From NCBI RefSeq assembly GCF_018860365.1, contig NZ_JAHKPO010000003.1:372001-436000 (forward strand): 64,000 nucleotides of DNA, in the 5' to 3' direction. The translations under genes were made by a program, and so were the position numbers. The notes beneath the pieces were generated by a model. It was given only the letters and a program-made list of their open reading frames with translations, did no database searches and was not told the DNA's origin. Within the stretch, counting starts at the first letter, position 1; each line of letters begins with the position of its first letter. The DNA is from Arenibacter algicola (GTDB taxonomy: Bacteria; Bacteroidota; Bacteroidia; Flavobacteriales; Flavobacteriaceae). Below are positions 10,401-21,600 of this stretch, one piece after another.

Positions 10401-13400
10401 TTCAACATAGCAAAGGTTGAAACTTTTATCGTTGAAGTTACGGACGGTATTATGAATATCGACTTTAAAAAAGGTAATCAAAATCCATCTGTAAAAGGAT
10501 TCAGTATTTGTTTAATTTCTGAACCTAACAACACTCCGCCAGTGGTGTCAATAACGGCACCAGCCAATGGAGATCCAGTAATACGGGGGACAGATGTTAC
10601 CCTTACCGGAACTGCTTTGGATATTGAGGATGGAGACATTTCCAATTTTATCGGTTGGAGTTCAAACGACACTAGATTTACTACAACACCTTTAGACGGA
10701 ATTGGTTCGGCAATTTCCGGACAATTTGTTACGCCAGGAGTTCAGACCTTGACGGCAACTGCGACAGATAATGGTTCAGAAGTGGGTACAGCCAACGTAA
10801 CTGTTAATGTTTCCTGGCCCGGTGTGGTTATAGACCTTCCTTTAGAAGCTGCAGAATTGAATTCTACCGATGTAAGATTGGAATGGACAGGAACGGATGT
10901 GTTATATGATCTTACAGAGCACTATCATATTTTTGTTAATCCATCGGATATAAATAATATTGACCCTGCAACCCGGATTTCAACAGCTTCACAGATAGGA
11001 CAGGAATTCTGGGACCTAACAGCTGCAGATGGGATAGTGGATGGACCAAATACCATTGTTCTGGTAGTGGCAGATCCTACTCATGCAGCTTTTGAAAATG
11101 TAGAGGCTACGGCTATAGTGAATTTTACGGTAAACCTACCGGACAATATACCACCAGTGATAACACTTCTGGATGTTGATCCGCTTCTAGTGGAATTAGG
11201 CTCGTCTTATATTAATTTGGGCGCCAGTGCAACCGATGATACGGATGGTGATTTGACCGATGAAATTGAAATAGGAGGTGATATCGTTGATCCTAATACC
11301 ATAGGGGAATACGTTATTACATATAATGTTTTTGATGCAGCTGGAAATCCTGCCACAGAGGTAACCCAAACAGTTATTGTATTCGATAGCACTGCACCAG
11401 TTATTACATGTCCAGATGATATTGTGACTTCTACTGATCCAGATTTTTGTGGAGTAGAATTAAATCTAACTGGTGTATCCGCCATAGATATGAGTGGAAC
11501 TATAACTTTTGATGGAATTAGAAGTGATGGACTAGAACTCACGGAACCCTATGCCTTAGGGGTAACTACGGTATCCTGGACTGCCACTGACGAAACTGGT
11601 AATGTTTCTGAGCCTTGTATCCAGACCATAACTGTAAATGATGAGGTTGGGCCTAATTTCGGGTGTCCAGCTAACATCAATGCAACCAGTTTCAATGGTA
11701 ATCCGGTAGTAGTTGAAATTACTGCACCGCCTGTTTTCGATTCATGTTCACAATTGGATGTTACATTAACAAGTACACGTAATGATGGTCAGGAAATAGA
11801 CGATGCTTATCCCGTAGGGACTACGCAGATAGAATGGAAGGCTACTGATAATGCTGGCAATATAAGTTCTTGTATACAATCAGTTACAGTTGATTTTACG
11901 GCTTCCACCCAGAAAAACATTGAGTCTTTTAGTGTCGAAGGACAGTTTGGACCGGAAATTATTGACGCTTCGTCTGGTACAGTAGGAGTTACCGTTGTTG
12001 CAGGAACAGATGTTACTGGCCTTTCACCTAGTATTGGGATTTCGGCAGATGCCACAATAAATCCTTCCTCGGGAACAGTTTTGGATTTTACCAACTCAGT
12101 AAATTATACGGTTACAGCTCAAAACGGAACTCAAAAGAATTGGACGGTTACGGTTACTGTTCAAGAAGATAACGAAGATCCGGAAATTATTTGCTTGGGA
12201 GATATTAGTATTTCCAATGATAATGGACAATGTGGAGCAGTGGTAGATTACACCGCACCGGTTGGAACGGACAATGTTCCAGGGGCTATTACCAACCTAA
12301 CCCAAGGCTTGGGAAGTGGGGAGTTTTTCCCTATCGGTACAACTACAGAGGTTTATACCGTTACTGATGCATCAGGAAATACATCTTCATGTAGTTTTAC
12401 CGTTACCGTACTAGACTCTGAAAATCCAACAATAAGTTGTCCGCAAGATATTGTTATCCAGGTTGCAGAAGGAGTTTCAACTGCCATCGTGGATTTTACG
12501 ACTCCACTTTTTAGTGACAATTGTCCTAATGCCAATATTCAGCAAACTCAAGGTCTTGCAAGTGGTTCTAACTTTCCACTAGGAACAACATTAAATATTT
12601 TTGAGGTTACTGATGCAGCGGGAAACAATCAGACCTGTAGTTTCAATGTAACCATAGAAACTACAGCCCCAGCTTCTCTTACCGTAAATGGATTTACGCT
12701 TGTAAATGCGGATACGGATCAGGATATAATGCCATTGACTAATGGTAAATTGATCAACGCTGGAACTTACGCCACCACCAACCTTGCCATCAGGGCCAAT
12801 GCTACCCCGGATGTGGGTAGCGTAAAGTTATTGCTCAGTGGCACTAAGAGTAGGAATCAAACTGAAAGTGTTGCACCCTTCACATTGTATGGTGATAATG
12901 CAACAACTGGCGATTATATTGGTGAGTTGTTTCCTATAGGGAATTATACCCTTACGGCTACTCCATATGCCAATTCAGGATTGAGTGGAAATCAAGGTTT
13001 ACCAAAGACCATAACCTTTCAATTCACAAATCAGAATCCATTATGTAGTAATTTTGACGCAAGCGTTGGTACTTCTTCTAACCCTAGCGCTTGTAATAGC
13101 AACGATGGTTCTATAGTCATCAACACCGTTGGGTTTGTGGGTCCTCTTACATATAATTGGAGCCATAATGCCAATTTGAACACTGCTACAGTTAGTGGAT
13201 TGGGAGCTGGTACTTATAATGTTACAGTTACCGATGCCAATGGTTGTTCTGAAGATTTGACTGTTACTTTAAATGGACCAACACTTCCTGAAGTAACCTT
13301 GGCGCCTTTTGCCGATGTACTTATAACAGATAGTCCGTTTGCCCTAACGGGAGGTAGTCCTTCTGGAGGTGTATATAGTGGTACAGGGGTGAGTAATAAT

Positions 13401-15605
13401 TCCTTTAACCCTGCAATAGGAAGTGGAAACTATTCTATAGTCTATACTTATGAAGATGGTAATGGTTGTTCAAACAGTGCCACTCAAACTATTAGAGTGG
13501 GTACTCCAATAGACAATGCTTCTGTAATTGTAGTAAATGCCAACACCGATAATGCAATGTTCGCCTTGACCAATGGACTTCAAATAGAAAAAAGTACCAT
13601 TGGCGAAACTCCTTTGGGAATAATCTATAACCCTAACCTCAACCCGGGTTATGTGAATTTTGTCCTTACTGGACCAATAAACCAAAGTAAGCGTGAAGGG
13701 CCATCAGCTCCTTATTCGCTTTTTGGGGATAAAGGCGTAGATATATTAGGGAAACCTTTTCCAGTTGGGGATTATACCTTGGTGACCAACCCTAATTCTG
13801 GGGCAAGTCAATCCATTAATTTCTCAGTCATAAGTGGTCCTCCAGCCAATGTGCCTCCAGTTGTGGCTCTAGCAGGTAACACGGACAATAGTGTTCCGTT
13901 TAAAATTAATTTCTCGAGTGTCGGATCTACTGATAATGATGGAATTATAACTGGGTTTTCATGGAATTTTGGTGATGGTAATACCTCAAGTCTGCAAAAT
14001 CCAGCACATACTTACAGCTTAGGTGGTATATATAGTGTTAGCCTAACATTAACAGATGATGACAACGCAACTAGTACTAAAAATATTAGTGTAACTGCAA
14101 TTGATCCAAGTATTAATCAACCGCCAATTGCTGTGGTTACCGCTTCGCCAAATAGAGGAACGGCACCGTTATTAGTCAATTTTTCAAGTACTGGTTCCAG
14201 TGATACGGATGGTAATATTGACTCCTACCAATGGGACTTTGGGGATGGAGTAACCTCTACCCAGAGCAACCCGTCACATACCTATACTACCCAGGGTAGT
14301 TTTGTTTGTACTTTAACCGTAACGGATGACGATGGGGCAATAGGTACAACAAGTGTAAGTGTCAATGTAAATGCACCAAATAACAATGCGGCACTATTTA
14401 TTCTGAATGCCAATAATGATAGTCAGTTATATTCTTTAACCAATGGATTACAGATTTCCAAAACCGATATTAGCGAAACCCCTTTAGGTATCATCTATAA
14501 TCCGGATCTCAATCCTGGTTATGTAAACTTCACCCTTACTGGCCCGATAAATCAAAGTCAACGGGAAGGACCAACAGCGCCCTACTCCCTTTTTGGAGAT
14601 AAAGGTGTGGATATTCAAGGCAAACCCTTTCCGGTTGGAAACTATACCCTAGTGGCGAGACCAACCGTGGGTGCAACCCAAACAATTAATTTTAGTGTTG
14701 TTAGTGGACCACCAGGCAATGTTAATCCAATTGCTGTTGCAATAGGTAACCCGGATGCCAGTACTGCGTTTAAAGTTAATTTCTCAAGCCTAGGTTCATC
14801 GGATAGTGATGGAAACATAGTTGGGTATTCATGGAATTTTGGTGATGGTACTATCTCAACTTCTCAAAATCCCTCCCATACCTATAGCTCTGGGGGCACT
14901 AAAACAGTGACTCTTTCTGTAACCGATGATGATGATGCAATTGGAATCACAAGCATTCAGGTTATTGCTATTGATCCTACCGATATAGATAAGGTGGTAA
15001 GTTTTACCTTGATAGATACAGAAAATCAATTTGATTTGTTCGATATACAGAATAACATGAACGTAAATGATGGGGAAGGAGTCAATATTAGGGCTAATAC
15101 AGATCCTGGAATTGTGGGAAGTGTAAAGTTTGAATTATCCGGAACCTTAACCAGGACTTGGATAGAGTCAACTTCTCCCTACGCTCTATTTGGGGATTCC
15201 AATGGGGAATATGCAGCTTCGACTTTACCGATTGGATCTTATACCCTTAAAGCAACACCTTATTCTTCGGCAGGGGGCACTGGAAATGCGGGTCAATCGT
15301 TGACAATAGTCTTTAATGTGGTACAGTCCGCTTCCACTGCGAAGACGTCGGTTACCTCTATGAATATATTTCCAAATCCGGCTAATGAAAGCGTTACGGT
15401 TTCCTTTGATGAGCCAACGCCATTAACCCAAATCTATGTATATGATATTACGGGTAGGTTGGTGAAATTTCTGAAAATGGATGCTAGTGAGAATGTGGAA
15501 ACTTATCTTCTTGGAGTTCAGGATCTGCCTACAGGATCTTATTTCATAAGAACTATAGATGCAGAAGGAAAGGAATTACAACAACAAATGGCAATAAAGC
15601 GATAA
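7440..15605 (+). CDS. Giant secreted cohesin/malectin/PKD multidomain protein with T9SS sorting domain, 2721 aa
   Basis: Signal peptide at residues 1-44, with cleavage probably after SSLLGQ. Modules in order, approximate: cohesin-like beta-sandwich 46-170; DUF5011 Ig-like 180-260; InlB-type bacterial repeat 265-335; malectin 340-507; putative Ig 510-710; CBM6-like 737-848; malectin 853-1025; Ig-like 1030-1235; DUF5011 1237-1320; HYR at 1318-1487; DUF5018-like 1487-1578; HYR at 1580-1745; a repeated unnamed module at about 1747, 2028, 2317 and 2517; SprB-like repeat 1864-1945; PKD at about 2137, 2227 and 2427 (each with WxFGDG); T9SS type A sorting domain 2638-2721 (FPNPANESVTV to the end). 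It is probably secreted by type IX secretion and displayed at the surface, binding carbohydrate or partner proteins. No catalytic domain was seen. The next gene starts 24 bases later. Confidence 0.85.
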   Translation: MHRFLRKLIGFFLPIHLVQSNKLERRVAGILLVLLCCSSSLLGQVQITTDPSSLTVAPNETFSITVQVETDQNADAAEVHMSFDPSIIEVTSISLSQPNPLPVQIIGSEFDNSLGVINYAAGTFSAFPNSDFDLLEIQFTAIAEGSTNLEFSGLPSKVTFGGQNILSGVSGSTITVGVTDIIPPVITLIGDEVVNLSVGDVYIEQGANANDETDGDISEYVTIGGDVVDTNTVGSYMVTYNVMDAAENPAAEVVRTVNVSQVVVNTYTITTNPGLNGTISPSTTQVNQGDNIIFTITPDQGFEIEDVLVNGSSVGPVASYEFTDVQATASISATFIENAFQLCIASGNDALTAFGRNFVGDPATTPPTGASFLRTGGKAYLGYNGAISGTSTPDELLLFQKEIYGGKDSANPPLMYEIPVPNGYYQVDLYFAEVYHPNAEGRVFDVLLEGNVILDEYDLVDPIKDGISANKTAVVRTYYVEVVDGSLNVQVGPATVDNGKISGLCVTATSATNVHPIANISNLQFEALAAVAETLNIVDSDQLNIVFNNLPASLSYNPSNNQLEGTPVVAEVGDHLVNAIIDDGVSAPVTAEFTITIYPSGTDLPPSIAAINDIEVAEGSTASANIVVSDDKDVFNASIVIYDKSNGGTNNPLLPSTIVPSTEYTFTDNGGGSYVLNWSTGQGDGRSYLAEVTADDGVNPAVKQSFNINIAQPIPANIFARTFSNPLPWYGPNPSLPFTIAIEANAAQNIGYIDGGDFAEYLIDVPAPGVYDIEFSAAKGNGGTTVITISEENGGGFSAVGSANVLSTGNWQTYASYFTSVDISNPGIQTIRLDFNAGVNIKNFDISQSAIAACNVAFRVNAGGPIQGLLGGDFEADQSVAGAGGTAGTGTPSPYYKGIVDKTFGSNVALVSNTTGYPDAIFQTERHIDGGVLMNWEFPANGTYEVNILFNENWTGEANPGNARIFDVEIEGDLVLDDYRPSLAAGGFNIAKVETFIVEVTDGIMNIDFKKGNQNPSVKGFSICLISEPNNTPPVVSITAPANGDPVIRGTDVTLTGTALDIEDGDISNFIGWSSNDTRFTTTPLDGIGSAISGQFVTPGVQTLTATATDNGSEVGTANVTVNVSWPGVVIDLPLEAAELNSTDVRLEWTGTDVLYDLTEHYHIFVNPSDINNIDPATRISTASQIGQEFWDLTAADGIVDGPNTIVLVVADPTHAAFENVEATAIVNFTVNLPDNIPPVITLLDVDPLLVELGSSYINLGASATDDTDGDLTDEIEIGGDIVDPNTIGEYVITYNVFDAAGNPATEVTQTVIVFDSTAPVITCPDDIVTSTDPDFCGVELNLTGVSAIDMSGTITFDGIRSDGLELTEPYALGVTTVSWTATDETGNVSEPCIQTITVNDEVGPNFGCPANINATSFNGNPVVVEITAPPVFDSCSQLDVTLTSTRNDGQEIDDAYPVGTTQIEWKATDNAGNISSCIQSVTVDFTASTQKNIESFSVEGQFGPEIIDASSGTVGVTVVAGTDVTGLSPSIGISADATINPSSGTVLDFTNSVNYTVTAQNGTQKNWTVTVTVQEDNEDPEIICLGDISISNDNGQCGAVVDYTAPVGTDNVPGAITNLTQGLGSGEFFPIGTTTEVYTVTDASGNTSSCSFTVTVLDSENPTISCPQDIVIQVAEGVSTAIVDFTTPLFSDNCPNANIQQTQGLASGSNFPLGTTLNIFEVTDAAGNNQTCSFNVTIETTAPASLTVNGFTLVNADTDQDIMPLTNGKLINAGTYATTNLAIRANATPDVGSVKLLLSGTKSRNQTESVAPFTLYGDNATTGDYIGELFPIGNYTLTATPYANSGLSGNQGLPKTITFQFTNQNPLCSNFDASVGTSSNPSACNSNDGSIVINTVGFVGPLTYNWSHNANLNTATVSGLGAGTYNVTVTDANGCSEDLTVTLNGPTLPEVTLAPFADVLITDSPFALTGGSPSGGVYSGTGVSNNSFNPAIGSGNYSIVYTYEDGNGCSNSATQTIRVGTPIDNASVIVVNANTDNAMFALTNGLQIEKSTIGETPLGIIYNPNLNPGYVNFVLTGPINQSKREGPSAPYSLFGDKGVDILGKPFPVGDYTLVTNPNSGASQSINFSVISGPPANVPPVVALAGNTDNSVPFKINFSSVGSTDNDGIITGFSWNFGDGNTSSLQNPAHTYSLGGIYSVSLTLTDDDNATSTKNISVTAIDPSINQPPIAVVTASPNRGTAPLLVNFSSTGSSDTDGNIDSYQWDFGDGVTSTQSNPSHTYTTQGSFVCTLTVTDDDGAIGTTSVSVNVNAPNNNAALFILNANNDSQLYSLTNGLQISKTDISETPLGIIYNPDLNPGYVNFTLTGPINQSQREGPTAPYSLFGDKGVDIQGKPFPVGNYTLVARPTVGATQTINFSVVSGPPGNVNPIAVAIGNPDASTAFKVNFSSLGSSDSDGNIVGYSWNFGDGTISTSQNPSHTYSSGGTKTVTLSVTDDDDAIGITSIQVIAIDPTDIDKVVSFTLIDTENQFDLFDIQNNMNVNDGEGVNIRANTDPGIVGSVKFELSGTLTRTWIESTSPYALFGDSNGEYAASTLPIGSYTLKATPYSSAGGTGNAGQSLTIVFNVVQSASTAKTSVTSMNIFPNPANESVTVSFDEPTPLTQIYVYDITGRLVKFLKMDASENVETYLLGVQDLPTGSYFIRTIDAEGKELQQQMAIKR

Positions 15606-15629
15606 CCAAGTCCCAAAAAAGATTAAAAA

Positions 15630-18600
15630 ATGGAAAACTTAAATTACATACCATTGATCATAAAAGAAACTTCACTAATAAGTAGGCTACGGACTATATT
15701 TATACTTGGCCTGATGATGGTTCTTTGTCATAACGGCATGAATGCTCAATCTTTCAGCCAGAGTAATCTTAATTTTAATGGTAATGGAGCTGTAAGTCAA
15801 GGAACATCTTTGATGTATGGCCCGGATGGAAGGTTGTACGTACTAAACTTAAATGGCACCATTGACATTTATACAGTGCAAAAGAATGCGAGCAATAATT
15901 ATGTGGTCACGGCATCTGAAAAGTTGCTGGGAGTTAAGAACATTCCCAATCATAACGACGACGGTTCTTCAAATAGTGGTAATAATAGGGAGGCCACTGG
16001 TCTCACTGTTGCAGGAACAGCGCTAAATCCAATTATTTATGTTACCTCCAGTGATTCAAGGGTAGGAGGGCCTAGTGGAGATTTAAATCTTGATACCAAT
16101 TCTGGAGTGATTACCCGACTTACTTGGACTGGAAGCAACTGGAGCGTGGTGGATATAGTTCGTGGACTACCAAGGTCTGAGGAAAACCATGCCACCAATG
16201 GATTGGAATTTGCAACTATCAATGGTGTGGATTTTCTAATAGTGGCACAGGGAGGCCATACAAATGCTGGGTCACCATCTGACAATTTTGCCTGGACCAC
16301 GGAATATGCCCTATCTGCAGCAGTACTTTCAATAAATCTTGACCTTATAGAAAGTATGCCTATTAAAAACGATGGAAGGAATTATATTTATGATATTCCT
16401 ACTTTGGACGATCCTACTAGGGCAAATGTTAATGGTATAATTGATCCAGACGCAGCAGGCTATGATGGTGTAGATGTAAATGATCCATGGGGAGGTAATG
16501 ATGGATTGAATCAGGCAAAAATTGTTATTGGCGGTCCAGTGCAAATATTTTCACCAGGATATAGAAATGCCTACGATTTGGTACTTACGGCCTCTGGGGC
16601 CGTGTATGTGACCGATAATGGAGCTAATGGAGGTTGGGGTGGATTTCCCAACAACGAAGGTACGGGCAATGTAACCAATGAATACAATTCAAGTGAACCA
16701 GGTAGTAATACAACTATTGGAGGGGAAAAGGTGGATAATGACGACCATTTATCTTTGATTACCACTAATATTCAAGGGTATTCATTTGGTACTTTTTATG
16801 GAGGGCACCCGGCACCGATCAGAGCCAATCCAGCCGGTGCTGGACTTTACACCAACCCGTCTGTAAACAATACCAATGGGGCGGTATATAGAACTTTGAT
16901 TTATGATCCAACTGGTTTAAAAGGAACTGGCTATACAAATAATGCAAGCATAGCCCTACCTGTAGATTGGCCACCAGTTCCAGTAGGTCTTGCTGATGAG
17001 GCACAAGGTGACTGGAGAGGGCCTTCAACTCCAAATCCTGACGGCCCAAACGATGCCATTGTAACTACCTGGGGCAATAATACCAATGGTATTGACGAAT
17101 ATACCTCCACGATATTCACTGGTTCGGAAAGTATGGTGGGCGATCTGATCGCTGGTCATAATAACGGTATTTTAAGAAGGGTGCAATTGGAATCGGACGG
17201 AAGTCTAAAAACATTAACCAATACTTTTGCATCTGGTCTTGGGGGTAATGCCCTGGGTATTACATGTAATGGGGACAATGATCCTTTTCCTGGGACTATA
17301 TGGGTGGCGACATTTAATGGTACCATAAAAATTTTAGAGCCACAACCTGAGGTTGTGTGTTTGGACCCCTCCGATGACTCATATGATGGGTTGGCAGATA
17401 CCGATCAAGACGGTTACACCAATCAAGATGAAGTTCAGAACAATATAGACCATTGTAACGGGGGATCACAGCCAAATGATTTTGATAAAGCGGCAGGTGG
17501 AGTTTTGGTTTCTGATTTGAACGATAATGACGATGATAACGATGGTATTATAGATGCTAATGACCCATTTCAATTGGGTAATCCATTGGATAATGGTTCT
17601 GATGGATTTGATTTACCAGTGCTGAACGAATTATTATCCGATAATTTAGTTCTAGGTGGTTATTTGGGTCTTGGATTAACAGGTCTTATGAATAATGGTG
17701 CCCCCAATCCGAACTGGCTTAATTGGTTGGATGTAGTTGGTGCCGGCCCAAATCCAAATGATATTTTAGGTGGGGCAACAGGCGCTATGACCATGCAGAT
17801 GACTTCGGGAACGGCATTGGGTACGGCCAATAATCAGGAAAAGGGATTCCAATATGGTGTCAACGTAGATCAATCCGTTAACTCATTCACCGTTGTTGGC
17901 CGATTATTTAATTTTTCCGATCCTACCCAGCTTTATGGTTCCAGTGCCCCATCGGGCGGTGAATTGGGAATATTTATAGGGGATGGAACTCAAAGCAATT
18001 ATATTAAGGTTGTCCTTACCCAGAACGGGGTTGTAGCCTTACAGGAGATCAATGATGTGCCCCAAACCCCTCTAACGGCTACAATCGCAACAGGAAATAG
18101 ACCTTCCAATGATGTTGTTTTTTCATTCAATATTAATGCCGTTACCGCGGCAGTAGAAGTTTTGTACAGTCTTGATGGTAATCCCCCAATTTCCTTAGGG
18201 ACCATTGCGGCATCTGGGACAATAAAAACAGCTATACAACAATCGACTACCATTTTAGCGGTAGGTTTAATAGGAACCTCCAATGCAGCTGGAGAAGAGG
18301 TAGAAGGAACATGGGATTATTTGAATGTTACAGGAAGTCAACCTACTATATCTCAGCCTTTGGCCAATTTGGATAAATTGATTAGTTCTCCAGATCAAAA
18401 TATTGATCTTAACGATTATTTTGGAGATGACCAAGGGGTCGGAAATTTGACTTATACTGTTGAAAATAATTCCAATCTTGCAATTGGGGCCACTATTTCG
18501 GCCAATATACTGACCTTAACTTATCCGGATACTGAGGCAAGTTCAATTATTACCATTCGGGCCACAGATTCCAATTTGTTGTATGTGGATCAAATTTTCA

Positions 18601-21600
18601 CGGTTAATGTGACCGAGCAACCGGCAGTTTTGTTTAGGGTGAATGCCGGTGGAGCTACCATTACCGCCACAGATGCTCCCAATCCCAATTGGGCAGGAAA
18701 CGATGTGGTAGGTGCTTCAGGAGGGACTAATTTTAGTGTTAACACTGGAAATATTTCTACCCATAATATTGCAGGTAGACATTCTTCCGTTCCATCTTAT
18801 GCGCCTCAGGAGATATTTGCGAAAGAGCGATGGGATCCAGCAGGGCTTCCTGAAATGGAATGGACCTTTAATACAGGCAACGGGACTTTTACCGTAAACC
18901 TATATATGGGAAATGGGTACGATGGTACTGGAGATCCGGGGCAGCGAGTGTTCGATGTTAAAATGGAAGATGTCTTGGTGATAAACGATAAGGATCTATC
19001 TGCGCAATATGGAAATAAGGTAGGTGCTATGGAAAGTTATCAGGTGACTGTTACTGATGGCGTATTGAATTTGGAGTTCATACGTCAAACCGAAAACCCA
19101 TTGATCAACGCTATTGAAATACTTGGTGCAGGAAGTGTTGTAAATTCACCAATTGTTATTGACCCTGTTGCCAATCAGATAAACAATCCTGGAGAAACAC
19201 CCGTACTGAATATTACAGCTAGTGGTGGGGATCCTAATGAGAATTTCACATTTTCTGTAACTGGATTGCCTCCTGGCTTGAGTATAGAGCCAACCCAAGG
19301 AGCTATATTGGGAACCATTTCTTCCTATGCAGCAGATGCAGGACAGTACAATGTTACCGTTACGGTGAGCAAACCATCATCAACACCAGCTAATGTAAAT
19401 TTTGCTTGGACGGTTAATGATCCCAATGCTCCTAACAATGTGTTGTACCGCATTAACGCAGGGGGTAACATTATTGCTTCCAACGATGCGTCTCCAATAA
19501 ATTGGGGAGAGGATCAGGCAGCAAGTGGCGCCAATGGTAATGCACAAAACGGAACACCTTCCGTATATGTAAATTCTTCAACAGAGGATAAAACTTACGG
19601 GGCAGCACTTCCAGGCACTTTTGTCAACAATACATCCTATCCCAATAATATATTTGCTACAGAAAGATATAATACATTGGCTGTACCCGGAAATATGCAG
19701 TGGGATATTCCACTGTCGCAGGGGACATATACCATTAATTTGTTATTTGCCGAGGTATGGGCTGGAGCCAACGCTCCAGGAGTGCGCGTATTCGATGTAG
19801 CCATTGAAGGCCAAATTGTACTGAACGATTTGGATCAAACAGCAAAATATGGGTTTGCTACTGTAGGAGTCGAGAGTTTTGTGGTAGAGGTAAATGATGG
19901 AAACCTTGATATTGATTTTATCAAAGGAATTGAAAACCCTAATATTAAGGGTATTGAGATTATTAGCTCCGGAGGTACCGTTAGTGGAGATTGGACCAAT
20001 ATAACCAATGTAACAGAACATACTCCTAGACACGAAAACTCATTTGTACAAGCAGGAGATAAATTTTATTTATTCGGAGGTAGGGAAAATGCCAAAAAGG
20101 TAGAAATTTATGACTACAATACCAATACGTGGTCCCAGGCAGCCTCAACGGCCCCATTCGAATTTAATCACTTCCAAGCTGTTGCTTATCAAGGATTAAT
20201 TTGGGTTATTGGATCCTTTAAGGATAATGGATACCCCAATGAAGCTCCGGCCGATAATATTTATATGTACAATCCTGTTTCTGATACTTGGATTCAAGGT
20301 CCTGCCATACCCAATGCACGTAAAAGAGGTTCTGCCGGATTGGTGATGTACAATAATAAGTTTTATGTTATAGCAGGAAACACCATTGGGCATAATGGAG
20401 GTTATATCGCATGGTTTGATGAGTTTGATCCAGCTACTGGCAAATGGACAGTCTTGGGAGATGTGCCACGGGCACGGGATCATTTTCACGCTACCGTTGT
20501 TGGCAATAAATTATATGTAGTAGGTGGTAGACTTACAGGTGGTGATGGAGGAACTTTTGCTCCCGTTATTCCTGAGGTGGATGTATATGATTTTGTTAGT
20601 AAAACGTGGATAACCCTACCGGCATCCAGTAATTTGCCTACTCCGCGTGCTGCTTCCGGAACAGTTACTTTTAATGGAAAAGTGGTCGTAATTGGTGGTG
20701 AAGGAAATGGTCAGGCATATGCCAATACAGATGCCTTGGATGTAAACACTAATACATGGTCTTCTTTAAGCGATTTGAACAATCCACGTCACGGTACTCA
20801 AGGTATTGTATCCGGTGATGGTATTTGGATTACTTCAGGGTCTCCCAATCAAGGAGGTGGCAACCAAACTAAAATGGAAGTTTATGGCTCTGATAATCCA
20901 ACTGGGACATCAATTGTTGCAAGTACTCTATCTGTGCCCTCCAACATTACGGTACCACAAGGGGGAGTTGAGGATTTATTGATAAGTATTTCAGGAGGAA
21001 ATCAGGGAGTTTATGTTAAGTCATTGGCACTTACCGGTTCCAATGCTTCAAATTTTACGATTCTTGGGTCAAGCAGCTTTTTAATCGAGGCAGGTGCTAC
21101 TAAGACAATTCAAATTGAACATACAGGTTCCCAGACAGGAGAAGTAGCTACTTTGGTTATGGCTTATGGAAGCAATGGATCTACGAGTGTAGGTGTTACC
21201 AGTGGCGAAGAGACTTCAACTATTTTATACCGAATAAATGCAGGAGGTGAATTAATTACTGCAACAGACACGCCCAATCCGGATTGGAGTGTCGATCAGG
21301 GTACTTTTGGGATAGCTGGAAACTCTCCATATTTGGCAGCAGCAACCGCAACAGGTGGATTATATAATCAATCTGCCGGTTCTGCTTATAAAGGCCCAAT
21401 AAATATGACACATGCATCACTTCCTTCTGGGACACCAAGTAGTATTTTTGTTACAGAAAGATATGACGCTGAGGGTGCCCCTGAAATGTTGTGGCAATTC
21501 CCAATAGATACGGGGACAGAGGTTGAGGTAAGGCTTTATTTTGCGGAGTTGTACAATCAAATAACGGCGGCAGGACAAAGGGTTTTCGACGTTTCAGTTG

